Of a stretch of DNA of 64,000 bases, positions 50,203 to 62,787 are shown piece after piece (the stretch's first letter is position 1; each line of letters starts with the position of its first letter). Both the position numbers and the translations under genes were made by a program. The notes beneath the pieces were generated by a model. That model was not told the origin of the DNA and searched no databases. It saw only the letters and a list, made by a program, of their open reading frames with translations. Source of the DNA: Planococcus maritimus. GTDB lineage: Bacteria; Bacillota; Bacilli; Bacillales_A; Planococcaceae. The stretch covers positions 1,952,501 through 2,016,500 of the forward strand of contig NZ_CP016538.2 of assembly GCF_001687625.2 (NCBI RefSeq), given 5' to 3'.

Positions 50203-51858
50203 ATGGCATTTGATGGATTATTTACGAAAGCGATGACGAGCGAATTGCAACAGCTCCTCACCGGAAGGATTTCAAAAGTTCATCAGCCTAATCAGCTCGA
50301 ACTGCTCCTCCACATACGCGCACAAGGAAAAAATCATAAATTGCTCATCTCGATTCACCCGTCCTATTCACGGATTCATTTGACCAACATGACGAACGTC
50401 AATCCTTCGGAACCGCCGATGTTCTGCATGTTGCTCCGCAAGCATATCGAAGGCGGCGTCATCACCGCCGTCGAGCAGCATGGCTCTGACCGTTTGATTA
50501 TCTTGCGCATCCGCGCCCGTAATGAAATCGGCGATGAGATCGAACGCGAACTCCACGTTGAGATGATGGGCCGCCATTCGAACATTATCTTAGTCGACGC
50601 CGAGCGTGACATGATTCTCGACAGCCTCAAGCATTTGCCGCCGAGCGTCAACTCCTACCGGACGATTTTACCGGGACAGGATTATAAGTTCCCACCATCT
50701 CAAGACAAACAAGATCCATTCGCAGAGGACGCCGACTTCAGCGGGCTGACCGACAAGGAAATCGTTTCACGGTTTGCGGGCTTTTCCCCGCTGACGGCAA
50801 AAGAGCTGAACTACCGTCTTGAACAAGACCCCGATAGTGCCACTGCCTTTTTGCAGGAATTCACAGCTGAGAAACCAAAAGGCTTTTACGTGGAACAGCA
50901 AGGGAAAAGCTATTTTTCCGCCACCCAATTGACGCATCTCGGACAAGACAATATGAATTTTGACAATTTGTCTGAGCTGCTCGACCGGATTTATTATGCT
51001 AAAGCTGAGCGCGACCGTGTCAAACAGCAAGCAGGTGATTTGGAACGCTGGCTGCAAAACGAAATTGCCAAACTGAAACTGAAGCTGAAAAAACTCCAAA
51101 AAGAGCAGGACCAGGCGCAAAAACGCGATCAATTGCAATTAAACGGCGAATTAATCATGGCCAATCTTCACACCATTAAAAAAGGGATGAAGCAAGCGGA
51201 AGTCGTCAATTATTATAATGAAGAAACCGTGACGATCACGCTCGACCCGCGCAAGACACCAATTGAGAACTCTCAAAAATATTACTCGCGGTACCAAAAA
51301 GCCAAGACGGCCGTCGTCAAAACACACGAGCAAATCGAGAAAACCGAAGAAGACATCCGTTACTTCGAATTGCTCATGCAGCAAGTGCAACAAGCCGGAC
51401 TTTCCGACATCGAAGAAATTCGCGAAGAATTAGCGGAACAAGGCTATATGAAAGCACAGAAATCAAAGAAAAAGAAAAAACCGCAAAAACCGAATGTCGA
51501 ACATTATGTGTCGAGTACCGGCATTCCGATTTCGGTTGGTAAAAACAATAAACAAAATGATTACGTGACATTCAAAGTTGCTTCGAAATCCGATACATGG
51601 CTGCATACGAAAGACATACCGGGCTCGCATGTCATCATCCATTCACAAGACCCGGATGAAGACACCGTTTTAGAAGCTGCAAGTATCGCCGCCTATTTCA
51701 GTAAAGCGCGTGAATCCGCTTCTGTCCCGGTCGATTACACAGATGTTCGCCAAGTGAAAAAGCCAAGTGGCGCGAAACCCGGATTCGTCATTTATTTTGA
51801 ACAAAAAACCGTATACGTAACCCCTGATGAAGACCTTGTATTGAAACTGAAAAAATAG
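50203..51858 (+). CDS. rqcH: Rqc2 homologue RqcH (NFACT protein, YloA/Fbp family)
   Basis: 551-residue ribosome-associated quality-control factor that recruits tRNA-Ala to stalled 50S subunits and adds alanine tails. NFACT-N domain with the DR motif Asp96-Arg97 (GSDRLII), HhH and coiled coil (about 275-440, KLKLKLKKLQKEQ), and C-terminal NFACT-R with SKSDTWLHTKDIPGSHVII. I start at MAFDGLFTKAMTSEL (GAGGG site), not eleven codons earlier. Divergent from remA, convergent order as in B. subtilis. Confidence 0.96.
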   Translation: MAFDGLFTKAMTSELQQLLTGRISKVHQPNQLELLLHIRAQGKNHKLLISIHPSYSRIHLTNMTNVNPSEPPMFCMLLRKHIEGGVITAVEQHGSDRLIILRIRARNEIGDEIERELHVEMMGRHSNIILVDAERDMILDSLKHLPPSVNSYRTILPGQDYKFPPSQDKQDPFAEDADFSGLTDKEIVSRFAGFSPLTAKELNYRLEQDPDSATAFLQEFTAEKPKGFYVEQQGKSYFSATQLTHLGQDNMNFDNLSELLDRIYYAKAERDRVKQQAGDLERWLQNEIAKLKLKLKKLQKEQDQAQKRDQLQLNGELIMANLHTIKKGMKQAEVVNYYNEETVTITLDPRKTPIENSQKYYSRYQKAKTAVVKTHEQIEKTEEDIRYFELLMQQVQQAGLSDIEEIREELAEQGYMKAQKSKKKKKPQKPNVEHYVSSTGIPISVGKNNKQNDYVTFKVASKSDTWLHTKDIPGSHVIIHSQDPDEDTVLEAASIAAYFSKARESASVPVDYTDVRQVKKPSGAKPGFVIYFEQKTVYVTPDEDLVLKLKK

Positions 51859-51865
51859 TTTCTTA

Positions 51866-51906
51866 AACACTTGCACCGGCACTTAGCCGATGCAAGTGTT
51901 TTTTAA
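51866..51906 (+). terminator. Intrinsic terminator after rqcH
   Basis: AACACTTGCA and TGCAAGTGTT pair (with an inner CGGC/GCCG), followed by TTTTTT. Begins 8 bases after the stop codon. Confidence 0.92.
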
Positions 51907-51957
51907 CATAATACAGTTTACATAATAATATTATTTTTTGACAAAAACCGTAAACCA

Positions 51958-51986
51958 TTGCCGCAAGATAAAGTTAATGCTATCTT
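51958..51986 (+). promoter_or_regulatory. Possible promoter of the amino-acid ABC transporter genes
   Basis: TTGCCG, 17 bases, TATCTT. A perfect TTGACA at 51938-51943 has no good -10 at the right distance. Just upstream lies an AT-rich palindrome (ATAATATTAT, 51923-51932) that could be an operator. Confidence 0.4.
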
Positions 51987-52017
51987 TTTATAGGACATAT
52001 TTTGAGGAGGCCAATCA

Positions 52018-52869
52018 TTGACTATATTCACGAAACGACCATATATGACGGCTGCACTGCTCGGCACAGCCGCACTCACCTTATCTGCTTGCGGAGAGGA
52101 AGAGACAAATGAAACGGAACAATCTTCAGAATGGGATCGCATTCAAGAGGAAGGTGTCTTGACCGTCGGCACATCCGGCACTCTACTGGCTACTTCCTAC
52201 CGCGATGAGGAAAGCGGCGAATTGACCGGTTTTGAAGTGGAAGTGGTGCGCGAGCTTGGCGACCGCCTCGACCTTGAAATCGAATTCCGCGAACTTGGGT
52301 TTGATGAAATGTTGACGAGTGTCAGCACTGGGCAGCTCGATATGGCAGCGAATGATATCGAAGTGACAGAAGACATGACCGATCAATTCCTGTTCTCCAC
52401 ACCGATCAAGTATTCCTACGGCACAGCTGTCGTTCGCGAAGACGACCTGTCCGGAATCGAATCGCTCGAGGATTTGGAAGGCAAAAAAGCAGCTGGCGTG
52501 TCGACCTCCGTCTATATGCAGATTGCCCGGGACTACGGTGCAAAAGAAGTCACCTATGATAACGCGACCAATGAGATTTATTTACGCGACGTGTCGATCG
52601 GCCGCACCGACGTCATTTTGAACGATTATTATTTGTCGAAGTTCGGTGTCGCCGCCTTCCCGGAATTGAATATCACCATTCATCCAGATATTCAATACTT
52701 GCCATCTGAAGTCGGCCTGGTCGTCAATCAGGATAATGGAGCACTTCTCGAGCAAGTGAATGACACGCTTGGAGAAATGCTGTCAGACGGCACCATCAGC
52801 GAAATTTCAGCTGAATTCTTCGATGGGGCGGATGTTTCCGTCGAACCCGATATCGAAGAGGAAAATTAA
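52018..52869 (+). CDS. Amino-acid ABC transporter substrate-binding lipoprotein
   Basis: 283-residue type 2 periplasmic-binding-like protein (SBP family 3). A lipoprotein signal peptide (KR, hydrophobic 11-22, lipobox LSAC) puts the lipidated cysteine at 25. The mature part starts IQEEGVLTVGTSG and contains LTGFEVEVVRELG, GQLDMAANDIEVTEDM and the two lobes of the fold. It resembles cystine- and polar-amino-acid-binding proteins, but the ligand cannot be told. TTG start with GAGGAGG at 7 bases. Followed 15-30 bases later by the permease. Confidence 0.88.
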   Translation: MTIFTKRPYMTAALLGTAALTLSACGEEETNETEQSSEWDRIQEEGVLTVGTSGTLLATSYRDEESGELTGFEVEVVRELGDRLDLEIEFRELGFDEMLTSVSTGQLDMAANDIEVTEDMTDQFLFSTPIKYSYGTAVVREDDLSGIESLEDLEGKKAAGVSTSVYMQIARDYGAKEVTYDNATNEIYLRDVSIGRTDVILNDYYLSKFGVAAFPELNITIHPDIQYLPSEVGLVVNQDNGALLEQVNDTLGEMLSDGTISEISAEFFDGADVSVEPDIEEEN

Positions 52870-52898
52870 AGGAGGCCCACAATTATGAGTGATATCGA

Positions 52899-53561
52899 AT
52901 GGGGCTATTGTTCGACCCGGAGCTCGCCATCAATTCCTTGCCTTATGTGCTTGAAGGCATTTGGCTGACTCTATTGATCTCGATGGGAAGTATGCTTGGT
53001 GGACTGGTCATCGGCTTTTTCATGGCACTTGCACGCACTTCTAAACAGCCACTGCTTCATTTGCCGGCGCGCCTTTATATTTCTTTCATGCGTGGTGTGC
53101 CAATTTTGGTCATCTTGTTTTTATTGTACTTTGCACTTCCTGTCATCGGCCTCGAATTTACGGCCTTGCAGGCAGCAATGATCGGCTTTACCATCAATAG
53201 CGCCGCTTACATCGCAGAAGTGTTCCGCTCAGCTCTTGCTTCTGTCGATAAAGGCCAATGGGAATCGTCCACCGCACTTGGTCTCAGCTACTGGCAGACG
53301 ATGCGGCGGATTATCCTTCCGCAGTCGGTGCGTATTGCCGTTCCGCCTTTGTCGAACGTTTACCTGGACCTCATTAAAGCCTCGTCGCTTGCTGCAATGA
53401 TTACGGTTCCAGAGATTTTCCAAAAAGCGCGGATTGTCGGTGCCCGGGAATACGATTTATTGACTTTGTTGATTCTGGTCGCACTCATTTACTGGGCTAT
53501 CTGCACAGTCATGACCGTGCTTCAGAACTATCTGGAAAAACGCTATGCTGAATACTTATAA
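52899..53561 (+). CDS. Amino-acid ABC transporter permease, start region probably frameshifted
   Basis: 220-residue membrane protein of the His/Glu/Gln/Arg permease family, about five transmembrane helices, with the EAA-type loop STALGLSYWQTMRRIILPQSVRIA (in pieces) near residues 125-148. The ATG used as read has no ribosome-binding site. A good AAAGGAGG precedes an ATG at 52885 in another frame, which reads MSDIEWG; adding one G to the GGGG at 52901-52904 joins it to LLFDPELAINSLPYVLEG. So the true gene probably starts at 52885 with a missing base. No ATPase gene follows. Confidence 0.85.
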   Translation: MGLLFDPELAINSLPYVLEGIWLTLLISMGSMLGGLVIGFFMALARTSKQPLLHLPARLYISFMRGVPILVILFLLYFALPVIGLEFTALQAAMIGFTINSAAYIAEVFRSALASVDKGQWESSTALGLSYWQTMRRIILPQSVRIAVPPLSNVYLDLIKASSLAAMITVPEIFQKARIVGAREYDLLTLLILVALIYWAICTVMTVLQNYLEKRYAEYL

Positions 53562-53564
53562 AAC

Positions 53565-53600
53565 TAAAACCGCACCGGAAATCTATCCGGTGCGGTTTTA
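53565..53600. terminator. Bidirectional terminator between the ABC permease and the VOC gene
   Basis: ACCGCACCGGA and TCCGGTGCGGT pair perfectly (11 bp, 6-base loop), flanked by AAAA and TTTT. Serves the convergent permease (plus) and VOC gene (minus). Confidence 0.9.
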
Positions 53601-54011
53601 TTATTCAAAGGCCTCGTCTTCCATATACATGACTTCCCATAAATGTCCGTCCGGATCGAGGAAGCTCCAGGAATACATGAATTTATTATCCATCGGCTCG
53701 TTTGCGGAACTGCCTCCTGCTGCCATCGCTTTTTCCACCCATTCATCCACCTCTTCGCGGCTCGACGCTGACAACGCGATGATCGTCTCCGAGCTTGTCG
53801 ATGTGTCGGCAATGTCTTTGTGAGTGAAGCTCTTGAAAAAGTCTTCCACCAGCAGCATGGCGTACATATTTTGTCCAATAATCATGCACGTGGCGTTATT
53901 ATCCGTCATGCGTTCATCAAAATCAAAACCCATCTCGCCGAAAAACTTCATCGATCTCTCCAAATTCTTAACCGGCAAATTAACGAAAATCTGGTTCGCT
54001 TGAATGGCCAT
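53601..54011 (-). CDS. VOC-fold (glyoxalase/bleomycin-resistance-like) protein
   Basis: 136 residues with the paired beta-alpha-beta-beta-beta modules of the vicinal-oxygen-chelate fold: IFVNLPVKNLERSMKFF at the start and SWSFLDPDGHLWEVMYM near the end. The substrate is unknown; similar short VOC proteins are often annotated as glyoxalase relatives without an assigned reaction. ATG with a GGGAAG/GGAG site. Convergent with the ABC permease, downstream of dsdA. Confidence 0.85.
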   Translation of the reverse strand: MAIQANQIFVNLPVKNLERSMKFFGEMGFDFDERMTDNNATCMIIGQNMYAMLLVEDFFKSFTHKDIADTSTSSETIIALSASSREEVDEWVEKAMAAGGSSANEPMDNKFMYSWSFLDPDGHLWEVMYMEDEAFE

Positions 54012-54096
54012 GTCTCCGCTTCCCTTCTTTTTCGTTTCTCGTTCACTCTTCTATTCGTTGAATGAACTGAAAATCCTGCCTAAGGTTTCAGTTTCT

Positions 54097-55413
54097 TCAA
54101 CCCTCTTCCATAAAATTCGGCCATCTCTTGTTCGGGCACGAGCGCCCCCCTGTCAGCCAAACAATATGCGTCGCTTTTTCTGCATTGATGCCATGTTCTT
54201 CAGCGTAGTTTGTCGCCGCCATCATGAACGGCCCGGCAAACCCGGCTGCTGCGGACGGCTCAATTTTAATCTCTTCGCTATCTTTCAGCATGGCAAGCAG
54301 TGGAAACAATTCCTTATCCTCTATCGTCGCAATGCCCGAAATCAATTGTTCGGAACTTGTAGAGGCAAAACTTGATGCTCTGCCTACTGCCAGTCCATCC
54401 GCTTCCGTTCTGTTGTCGATACCGATGTCTTGCACGCAGATGTCGCTCTTTAAACCGGTCATAAGTCCAAGCAAAACTGCTGGTGAATGTGTAGGCTCGA
54501 TGAACACCGGGTGGACATGATCGCCGAACATATGGCGCAGTCCGAATGCTATTCCGCCTGGGGCTCCCCCGACACCACAAGGCAAGTAAACGAATAATGG
54601 ATGTTCCTTGTCGACAAGTATTCCCTGTTGTTTCAATTGATCTTTCAGCCGAATCGCTGCGCCGCTGTAACCTAGAAACAATTCGCGGGATTTTTCGTCA
54701 TCGACAAAATAGCCATTTGGCAGCTGCAGTGTTTCTTCGCGACCTGCCGTGACCGCTTCGCTGAAATCTCCAGTGAATTCGACAACGCGTACTCCTTTAC
54801 TTCGGAGCAAGGATTTTTTCCATTCTTTCGCATCCGCCGACATATAAACCGAAACCTTAAAGCCGAGTTCAGCGCTGATGATGCCGATGCTTAGCCCCAA
54901 ATTCCCGGTCGAGCCGACGCCGATAGAATAGTTTCCAAAGAAGTTTTTGGCGCCGGTCGTTGCAAACCACTCATAGCTATCTTCTTGAGTAAGGTGTCTC
55001 TCTTCTAGCGCCAGGTGTTCTGCATGACGCAGCACTTCGAAAAATCCGCCACGCGCTTTGACCGACCCTGCAACCGGCAGCTCGTTGTCGCATTTAACAT
55101 ATAAGTTTCCGGCTAGCCCCTTACCATAATAACTTTCCAATTGCTTTTGCATGTGCGATACTTCCCGCAATTCCGACTCAATGATGCCGCCCGTTTCAAT
55201 GGTCTCTGGAAATACCTTCGTCAAGAAAGGGGCAAAGCGCATCCACAATTGCTCGGCCTCTTCCAAATCATCGATTGTCACCGGCAAGCCTTGGACTTGA
55301 TCCATTTCTCTGCGTTTTGGATTCAGCCAGACCACTGGCTTCAAGGCGAGCAAATCCGCTAAAAGCGGATACTTTTCAGTCCATTCATTGATTTCTTGTT
55401 GCGTAACACTCAT
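54097..55413 (-). CDS. dsdA: D-serine dehydratase, last residues out of frame as read
   Basis: PLP-dependent fold-type II lyase converting D-serine to pyruvate and ammonia. VAGSVKARGGFFEV carries PLP-Lys119; GSTGNLGLSIG binds the phosphate; PCGVGGAPGGIA follows. As read it is 438 residues and ends TGGRSCPNKRWPNF, unlike the family. Adding one C to the CCCCCC at 54145-54150 (plus strand) gives TGGALVPEQEMAEFYGRG and a 444-residue enzyme ending at 54080. ATG with GGAGGCGG site. Together with sdaAA/sdaAB it gives the cell routes for both serine enantiomers. Confidence 0.93.
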   Translation of the reverse strand: MSVTQQEINEWTEKYPLLADLLALKPVVWLNPKRREMDQVQGLPVTIDDLEEAEQLWMRFAPFLTKVFPETIETGGIIESELREVSHMQKQLESYYGKGLAGNLYVKCDNELPVAGSVKARGGFFEVLRHAEHLALEERHLTQEDSYEWFATTGAKNFFGNYSIGVGSTGNLGLSIGIISAELGFKVSVYMSADAKEWKKSLLRSKGVRVVEFTGDFSEAVTAGREETLQLPNGYFVDDEKSRELFLGYSGAAIRLKDQLKQQGILVDKEHPLFVYLPCGVGGAPGGIAFGLRHMFGDHVHPVFIEPTHSPAVLLGLMTGLKSDICVQDIGIDNRTEADGLAVGRASSFASTSSEQLISGIATIEDKELFPLLAMLKDSEEIKIEPSAAAGFAGPFMMAATNYAEEHGINAEKATHIVWLTGGRSCPNKRWPNFMEEG

Positions 55414-55482
55414 GTCCTACCGCCTCCTTGTCGTTAGTTGTACCATACCCTTTTTCACTTTCTTTACTTAATGATAAAGCGG

Positions 55483-55522
55483 AAAAAACCTACGCACATC
55501 GACATGATGTGCGTAGGTTTTT
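55483..55522. terminator. Terminator after pyrE
   Basis: AACCTACGCACATC and GATGTGCGTAGGTT pair perfectly (14 bp, 5-base loop), flanked by A and T runs on both sides. It ends the pyrimidine operon and overlaps the pyrE stop codon. Confidence 0.93.
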
Positions 55523-56147
55523 TAGGAAGTCAATGCGCCGGCTTTCAGCTTTTCGTGCCATTCGCTGAGCATCGGCAAATCTTCTGCCGCAATGGCCCCG
55601 TTTTCCTCCGCTTGTTCAACGAGTGCTGAGAAATCCGTCAAGGTGTGGAACGTAAATCCGGCATCCGCTATCGCTTGCTGTGCTTGAGGCAGTCCATAAG
55701 TGAAGATTGCGGCAATACCTGCCACTTCAAAGCCGGCATCTTGCAACGCCTGTGCTGCTTGCAATACCGAACCGCCTTTGGAGATCAAGTCTTCAATGAC
55801 GACCGCTTTTTGGCCTGGTTGGATTTTGCCTTCAATTAGATTCGATTGCCCGTGTCCCTTTGGCTTCGAACGCACATAAACCATCGGTAAATCCAGGCGT
55901 TCTGCGACCCAGGCGGCGTGAGGGATCCCGGCTGTCGCCGTTCCCGCGATCACTTGCGCGTCCGGATATTCGCGACGAATGGTTTCTGCGAGCCCATCTG
56001 CGATCGCTTTGCGGACAGCTGGATAAGACATTGTCAATCGATTGTCGCAATAAATTGGCGATTTAACGCCGGATGCCCACGTGAACGGATCGTTCGGGCG
56101 CAGTTCGACTGCTCCGATAGATAGTAATTGTTGTGCGATTTGTTTTT

Positions 56148-56151
<4 letters not shown>
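55522..56151 (-). CDS. pyrE: Orotate phosphoribosyltransferase
   Basis: 209-residue enzyme making OMP from orotate and PRPP. The PRPP loop is [15 protein letters not shown] near residues 118-132; [15 protein letters not shown] is the flexible catalytic loop. I start at [10 protein letters not shown], overlapping pyrF by ATGA, rather than five codons upstream. Last gene of the operon. Confidence 0.97.
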
Positions 56152-58511
<2,360 letters not shown>

Positions 58512-58515
<4 letters not shown>

Positions 58516-61500
58516 ACACCTGCCCCCATTTCCTCTGCCTGGAAAGTCATCGATTCGATGACTCTGAGCATCGCTTCCGCTGTATCCAGCGATGTTAAGC
58601 ACGGCACGCCGTTTTCGACTGATTCTCGGCGGATGCGGAAGCCGTCGCGTTCTGGCTGTTTGCCTTTGGTCAATGTGTTGATGACGATCTGTGCGTCGCC
58701 GCTTTGGATAACATCGAGTAAGGTACGTCCTTCAGCACCAATTTTCCCAACTTCCGCGACGGCAATGCCTGCTTCAGTGAACACTTGTGCCGTTCCACCA
58801 GTTGCCATTATTTGGTAGCCGATATCCCGGAAGCGCTTCGCGAGCCCAACTGCTTCCTCTTTGTCTTTATCTGCTACTGTCAGCAGTACAGTACCGTGAT
58901 CTTTCACTTCCATACCAGCTGCAGCCAATCCTTTGTACAGCGCTTTTTCGAGCGTGACGTCTTTGCCCATTACTTCGCCGGTCGATTTCATCTCGGGCCC
59001 GAGCGTAATGTCGACGCGGCGCAGTTTCGCGAACGAGAATACCGGCACCTTGACGAATACGCCTTTTTTCAGCGGCGCTAAGCCTGTTGTGTAGCCTTGC
59101 TCGACAATGCTTTGTCCGAGTATTGCTTTCGTTGCGATATTCGCCATCGGAATGCCGGTGATTTTGCTGAGGAACGGCACCGTGCGGCTTGAGCGCGGGT
59201 TGACTTCGATGACGAATACTTCGCCTTTCGAGATGACGTACTGGATGTTCAATAAGCCGACGATGTTCAAGCCTTTGGCGAGCCGTGTAGTATAATCCGT
59301 CAAAGTGTCGATTTGCTGCTGCGAAATGTTTTGCGGCGGATAGACAGCAATCGAGTCACCAGAATGCACCCCTGCCCGTTCAATATGTTCCATGATTCCA
59401 GGAATCAAGACATTCTCGCCGTCGCAGATCGCATCGACTTCAATTTCTTCGCCTGTTAAATAGCGGTCGACTAGTACCGGATGTTCAGGGCTTGCTTCGA
59501 CAGCGTGTTCCATGTAGTGGATCAAGTCGCTTTCGTTGTAGACGATTTCCATCGCGCGTCCTCCGAGTACATAAGACGGACGAACGAGCACCGGATAGCC
59601 GATGTCGGATGCGATGACTACCGCTTCTTGTGTCGACACGGCCGTCTTGCCGAGTGGCTGCGGGATGCCGATTTCATGAAGCGCCGCTTCGAATTTATTG
59701 CGGTTTTCCGCGCGGTCGATGTCTTCAAGCGTCGTGCCCAGAATCTTCACACCGTTTTTCTCGAGCTTATCTGCCAAATTGATCGCTGTCTGTCCGCCAA
59801 ACTGGACGACAACGCCTTTTGGTTGTTCGAGGTCGACGATGTGCATGACGTCTTCAATCGTCAGCGGTTCGAAGTAGAGCTTGTCGGAAATGGAGAAGTC
59901 AGTTGACACTGTCTCCGGGTTATTGTTGATGATAATTGCCTCGTAGCCGGCTTCTTTGATCGCCCAGACGGAGTGGACAGTTGCGTAATCAAATTCGACG
60001 CCTTGTCCGATGCGGATCGGTCCAGAGCCGAGTACAATAACACTTTCTTTATCGGTGCGGATCGATTCGTTTTCATCTTCATAGCTCGCGTAGAAATAAG
60101 GCGTTTCAGATTCGAACTCTGCAGCGCAAGTGTCGACCATTTTGTAAACCGGTATCAAGCCTTGTTGTTTGCGCCATTCGTATACTTTCGCTTCTTGCGT
60201 ATCCCATAGCTTGCCGATCGTTCTATCCGCAAAGCCCATGCGTTTGGCTTTTCTCGCCGTCTCATAATCAAACGGGTTTTGCTGCAAGACATCTTCAAAG
60301 CGGACAATTTTATCGAATTTCTCCAGGAAGAACAAATCGATTTGGCTCCAGTCGTGGATCGTGTCAATGGTCACACCGCGGCGCAATGCTTCGCCGATAA
60401 AGAACAATCTTTCGTCTCCCGCTTTGCGGATGCGTTTTTCAATCCATTCGTCGCTCATGTCCGTGCCGTTTTTCAGCTCCAGGTGGAATTGCCCGGTTTC
60501 CAGTGAACGCACCGCTTTTAGCATCGATTCCTCGAATGTCCGGCCCATCGCCATAACTTCGCCGGTCGCTTTCATTTGCGTGCCGAGGTTGCGTTTGGCC
60601 GCTTCAAATTTATCGAACGGCCAGCGCGGGATTTTCGAAACGACATAGTCAAGTGCTGGTTCGAAGGCGGCGTATGTCCGCCCAGTCACTGGATTCATCA
60701 TTTCACCAAGCGTTAAGCCCACCGCGATTTTCGCTGCTAATTTGGCAATTGGGTAGCCCGTCGCTTTGGATGCAAGCGCAGAGGAGCGGCTGACACGCGG
60801 GTTCACTTCGATAATGTAATAGTCAAAGCTATGCGGGTCGAGCGCAAGCTGAACGTTGCAGCCGCCTTCGATTTTCAAGGCGCGGATAATTTTCAGCGAC
60901 ACATTGCGCAGCATTTGGTATTCACGGTCGGATAAGGTCTGGCTCGGGGCGACGACGATCGAATCGCCGGTATGAATGCCGACCGGGTCGATGTTTTCCA
61001 TATTGCAGACGACGATTGCGGTATCTTCTGCATCGCGCATCACTTCGTATTCGATTTCCTTGAAGCCCGCGATTGATTTTTCCAGCAAGCATTGCGTCAC
61101 GGGGCTGTATTTCAAGCCGCTCGCAACGATTTCGTGCAATTGATCGTCGTTATGGCAAATGCCGCCGCCAGTCCCACCTAGTGTAAAGGCCGGGCGGACG
61201 ATGACTGGGTAGCCGATCCGTTCCACAAAGCGCTTAGCTTCTTCCATGTTATGAATGATGTCGGAATCCGGTACCGGTTCGCCGAGTTCATTCATCAAGG
61301 TACGGAACAAATCGCGGTCTTCCGCTTTATGGATAGCGTCCAGCTTAGTCCCCAAGATTTCAATATCGAGTTCTTCCAAAATTCCGGATTCATCCAGTTC
61401 GATCGCCATATTGAGGCCGGTCTGTCCGCCAAGTGTCGCAAGCAGTGCATCCGGGCGCTCTTTTCTAAGGATGCGGCTGACAAACTCCAATGTAATCGGC

Positions 61501-61700
61501 TCGATGTACACCTTGTCGGCGATTTCGGTATCGGTCATGATCGTCGCCGGATTAGAGTTGATCAAGATAACGCGGTAGCCCTCTTCTTTCAAGGCGAGGC
61601 AGGCTTGTGTGCCCGCATAGTCGAATTCTGCTGCTTGGCCGATAACGATTGGCCCTGAACCAATAACGAGGATGCTTTTGATATCTTGTCTTTTAGGCAT
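58512..61700 (-). CDS. carB: Carbamoyl-phosphate synthase large subunit
   Basis: 1062-residue ATP-grasp enzyme with two homologous synthetase halves (about 1-540 and 540-930) and a C-terminal MGS-like regulatory domain (from about 940, [19 protein letters not shown] region). [19 protein letters not shown] and [18 protein letters not shown] start the two halves. The operon context points to the pyrimidine-specific (pyrAB) enzyme. Starts eight bases inside the carA end. Confidence 0.98.
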
Positions 61701-62787
61701 GTTGTTGCTCCTTCCGTTGTGCGTGCATCATTTCCAAAAATCGGTCGAACAAATAATTCGAGTCTTCCGGGCCAGGCGAAGATTCCGGGTGGTATTGCAC
61801 GGTGAAAGCTGGGTAATCGAGATGTGCTAGCCCTTCATTGGTTCCGTCGTTGAGTGCTGTATGCGTCACTTTCAGTCGTGTGCCTTGCAAGGTTTCTTCA
61901 TCGACTGCGTAGCCGTGGTTTTGTGAAGTGATTTCGATCTTGCCGGTGACAAGGTCTCGCACCGGATGGTTGCCGCCGCGGTGGCCGAACTTCAGCTTGA
62001 ATGTCTCAGCACCGCAAGCTCTTGCGAACAATTGGTGGCCGAGGCAAATTCCGAAAATCGGTACTTGGCCGAGCAATTCACTGACAACGTCCACACATTC
62101 CGGAACGTTTTTCGGGTCTCCCGGGCCGTTCGACAGCATAACGCCGTCCGGTCCCCAAGCGAGGATTTCCTGGGCGCTCGTGTTATGCGGCACGACAATT
62201 ACATCACATTTGCGTTTGTTTAATTCACGTAAAATTCCGTGCTTCATGCCGTAATCGATTAACACGACACGCTTGCCGCGTCCCGGGCTTGGATAAGGGC
62301 GCGTAATCGACACTTGCGCCACTTGGTCTGTCGGCAAGGCCGTTTCGTTCAGCTTCTCAATCACTTGTCCCACATCCGGTTCTTCTCCGGCAGCCGTTAA
62401 GATGCCCTTAATCGATCCGTTGACGCGAATTAGCCGGGTCAGCTTGCGAGTGTCGATTCCGGCGATGCCCGGAATGCCTTTTTTCTCAAGCAATTCGCTT
62501 AAAGTCATCGTATTCCTGAAATTTGAAGGGAAATCCGCCGCTTCCCTTACGACCATGCCTTTGACGGCCGGGTCAATCGATTCAAAGTCATCGCTGTTGA
62601 TGCCGTAATTGCCTTGCAGCGGGTAAGTCATCGTAACGATTTGTCCGCAATAAGATGGATCCGACAAAATTTCTTGGTAACCAGTCATGCTGGTGTTAAA
62701 CACCACTTCCCCGAACGATGCCGATTGTGCGCCGAATGCTTCCCCTGCGAATACTGTGCCGTCTTCTAAGATCAAATAACGTTTCAT
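61693..62787 (-). CDS. carA: Carbamoyl-phosphate synthase small subunit
   Basis: 364-residue glutamine amidotransferase subunit. [17 protein letters not shown] in the N-terminal domain and the class I amidotransferase triad: Cys in [13 protein letters not shown] near residue 237 and His-Glu in [11 protein letters not shown]. The start [10 protein letters not shown] has a GGAGGA site and shares a base with the pyrC stop. Partner of carB. Confidence 0.98.
   Translation of the reverse strand: MKRYLILEDGTVFAGEAFGAQSASFGEVVFNTSMTGYQEILSDPSYCGQIVTMTYPLQGNYGINSDDFESIDPAVKGMVVREAADFPSNFRNTMTLSELLEKKGIPGIAGIDTRKLTRLIRVNGSIKGILTAAGEEPDVGQVIEKLNETALPTDQVAQVSITRPYPSPGRGKRVVLIDYGMKHGILRELNKRKCDVIVVPHNTSAQEILAWGPDGVMLSNGPGDPKNVPECVDVVSELLGQVPIFGICLGHQLFARACGAETFKLKFGHRGGNHPVRDLVTGKIEITSQNHGYAVDEETLQGTRLKVTHTALNDGTNEGLAHLDYPAFTVQYHPESSPGPEDSNYLFDRFLEMMHAQRKEQQHA

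Noticed and set aside
55414-55470. Sigma-B-like promoter (GGGTAT) upstream of dsdA
   Set aside because: The matching -35 (GTTTAA type) is absent at 13-15 bases; kept as chance.
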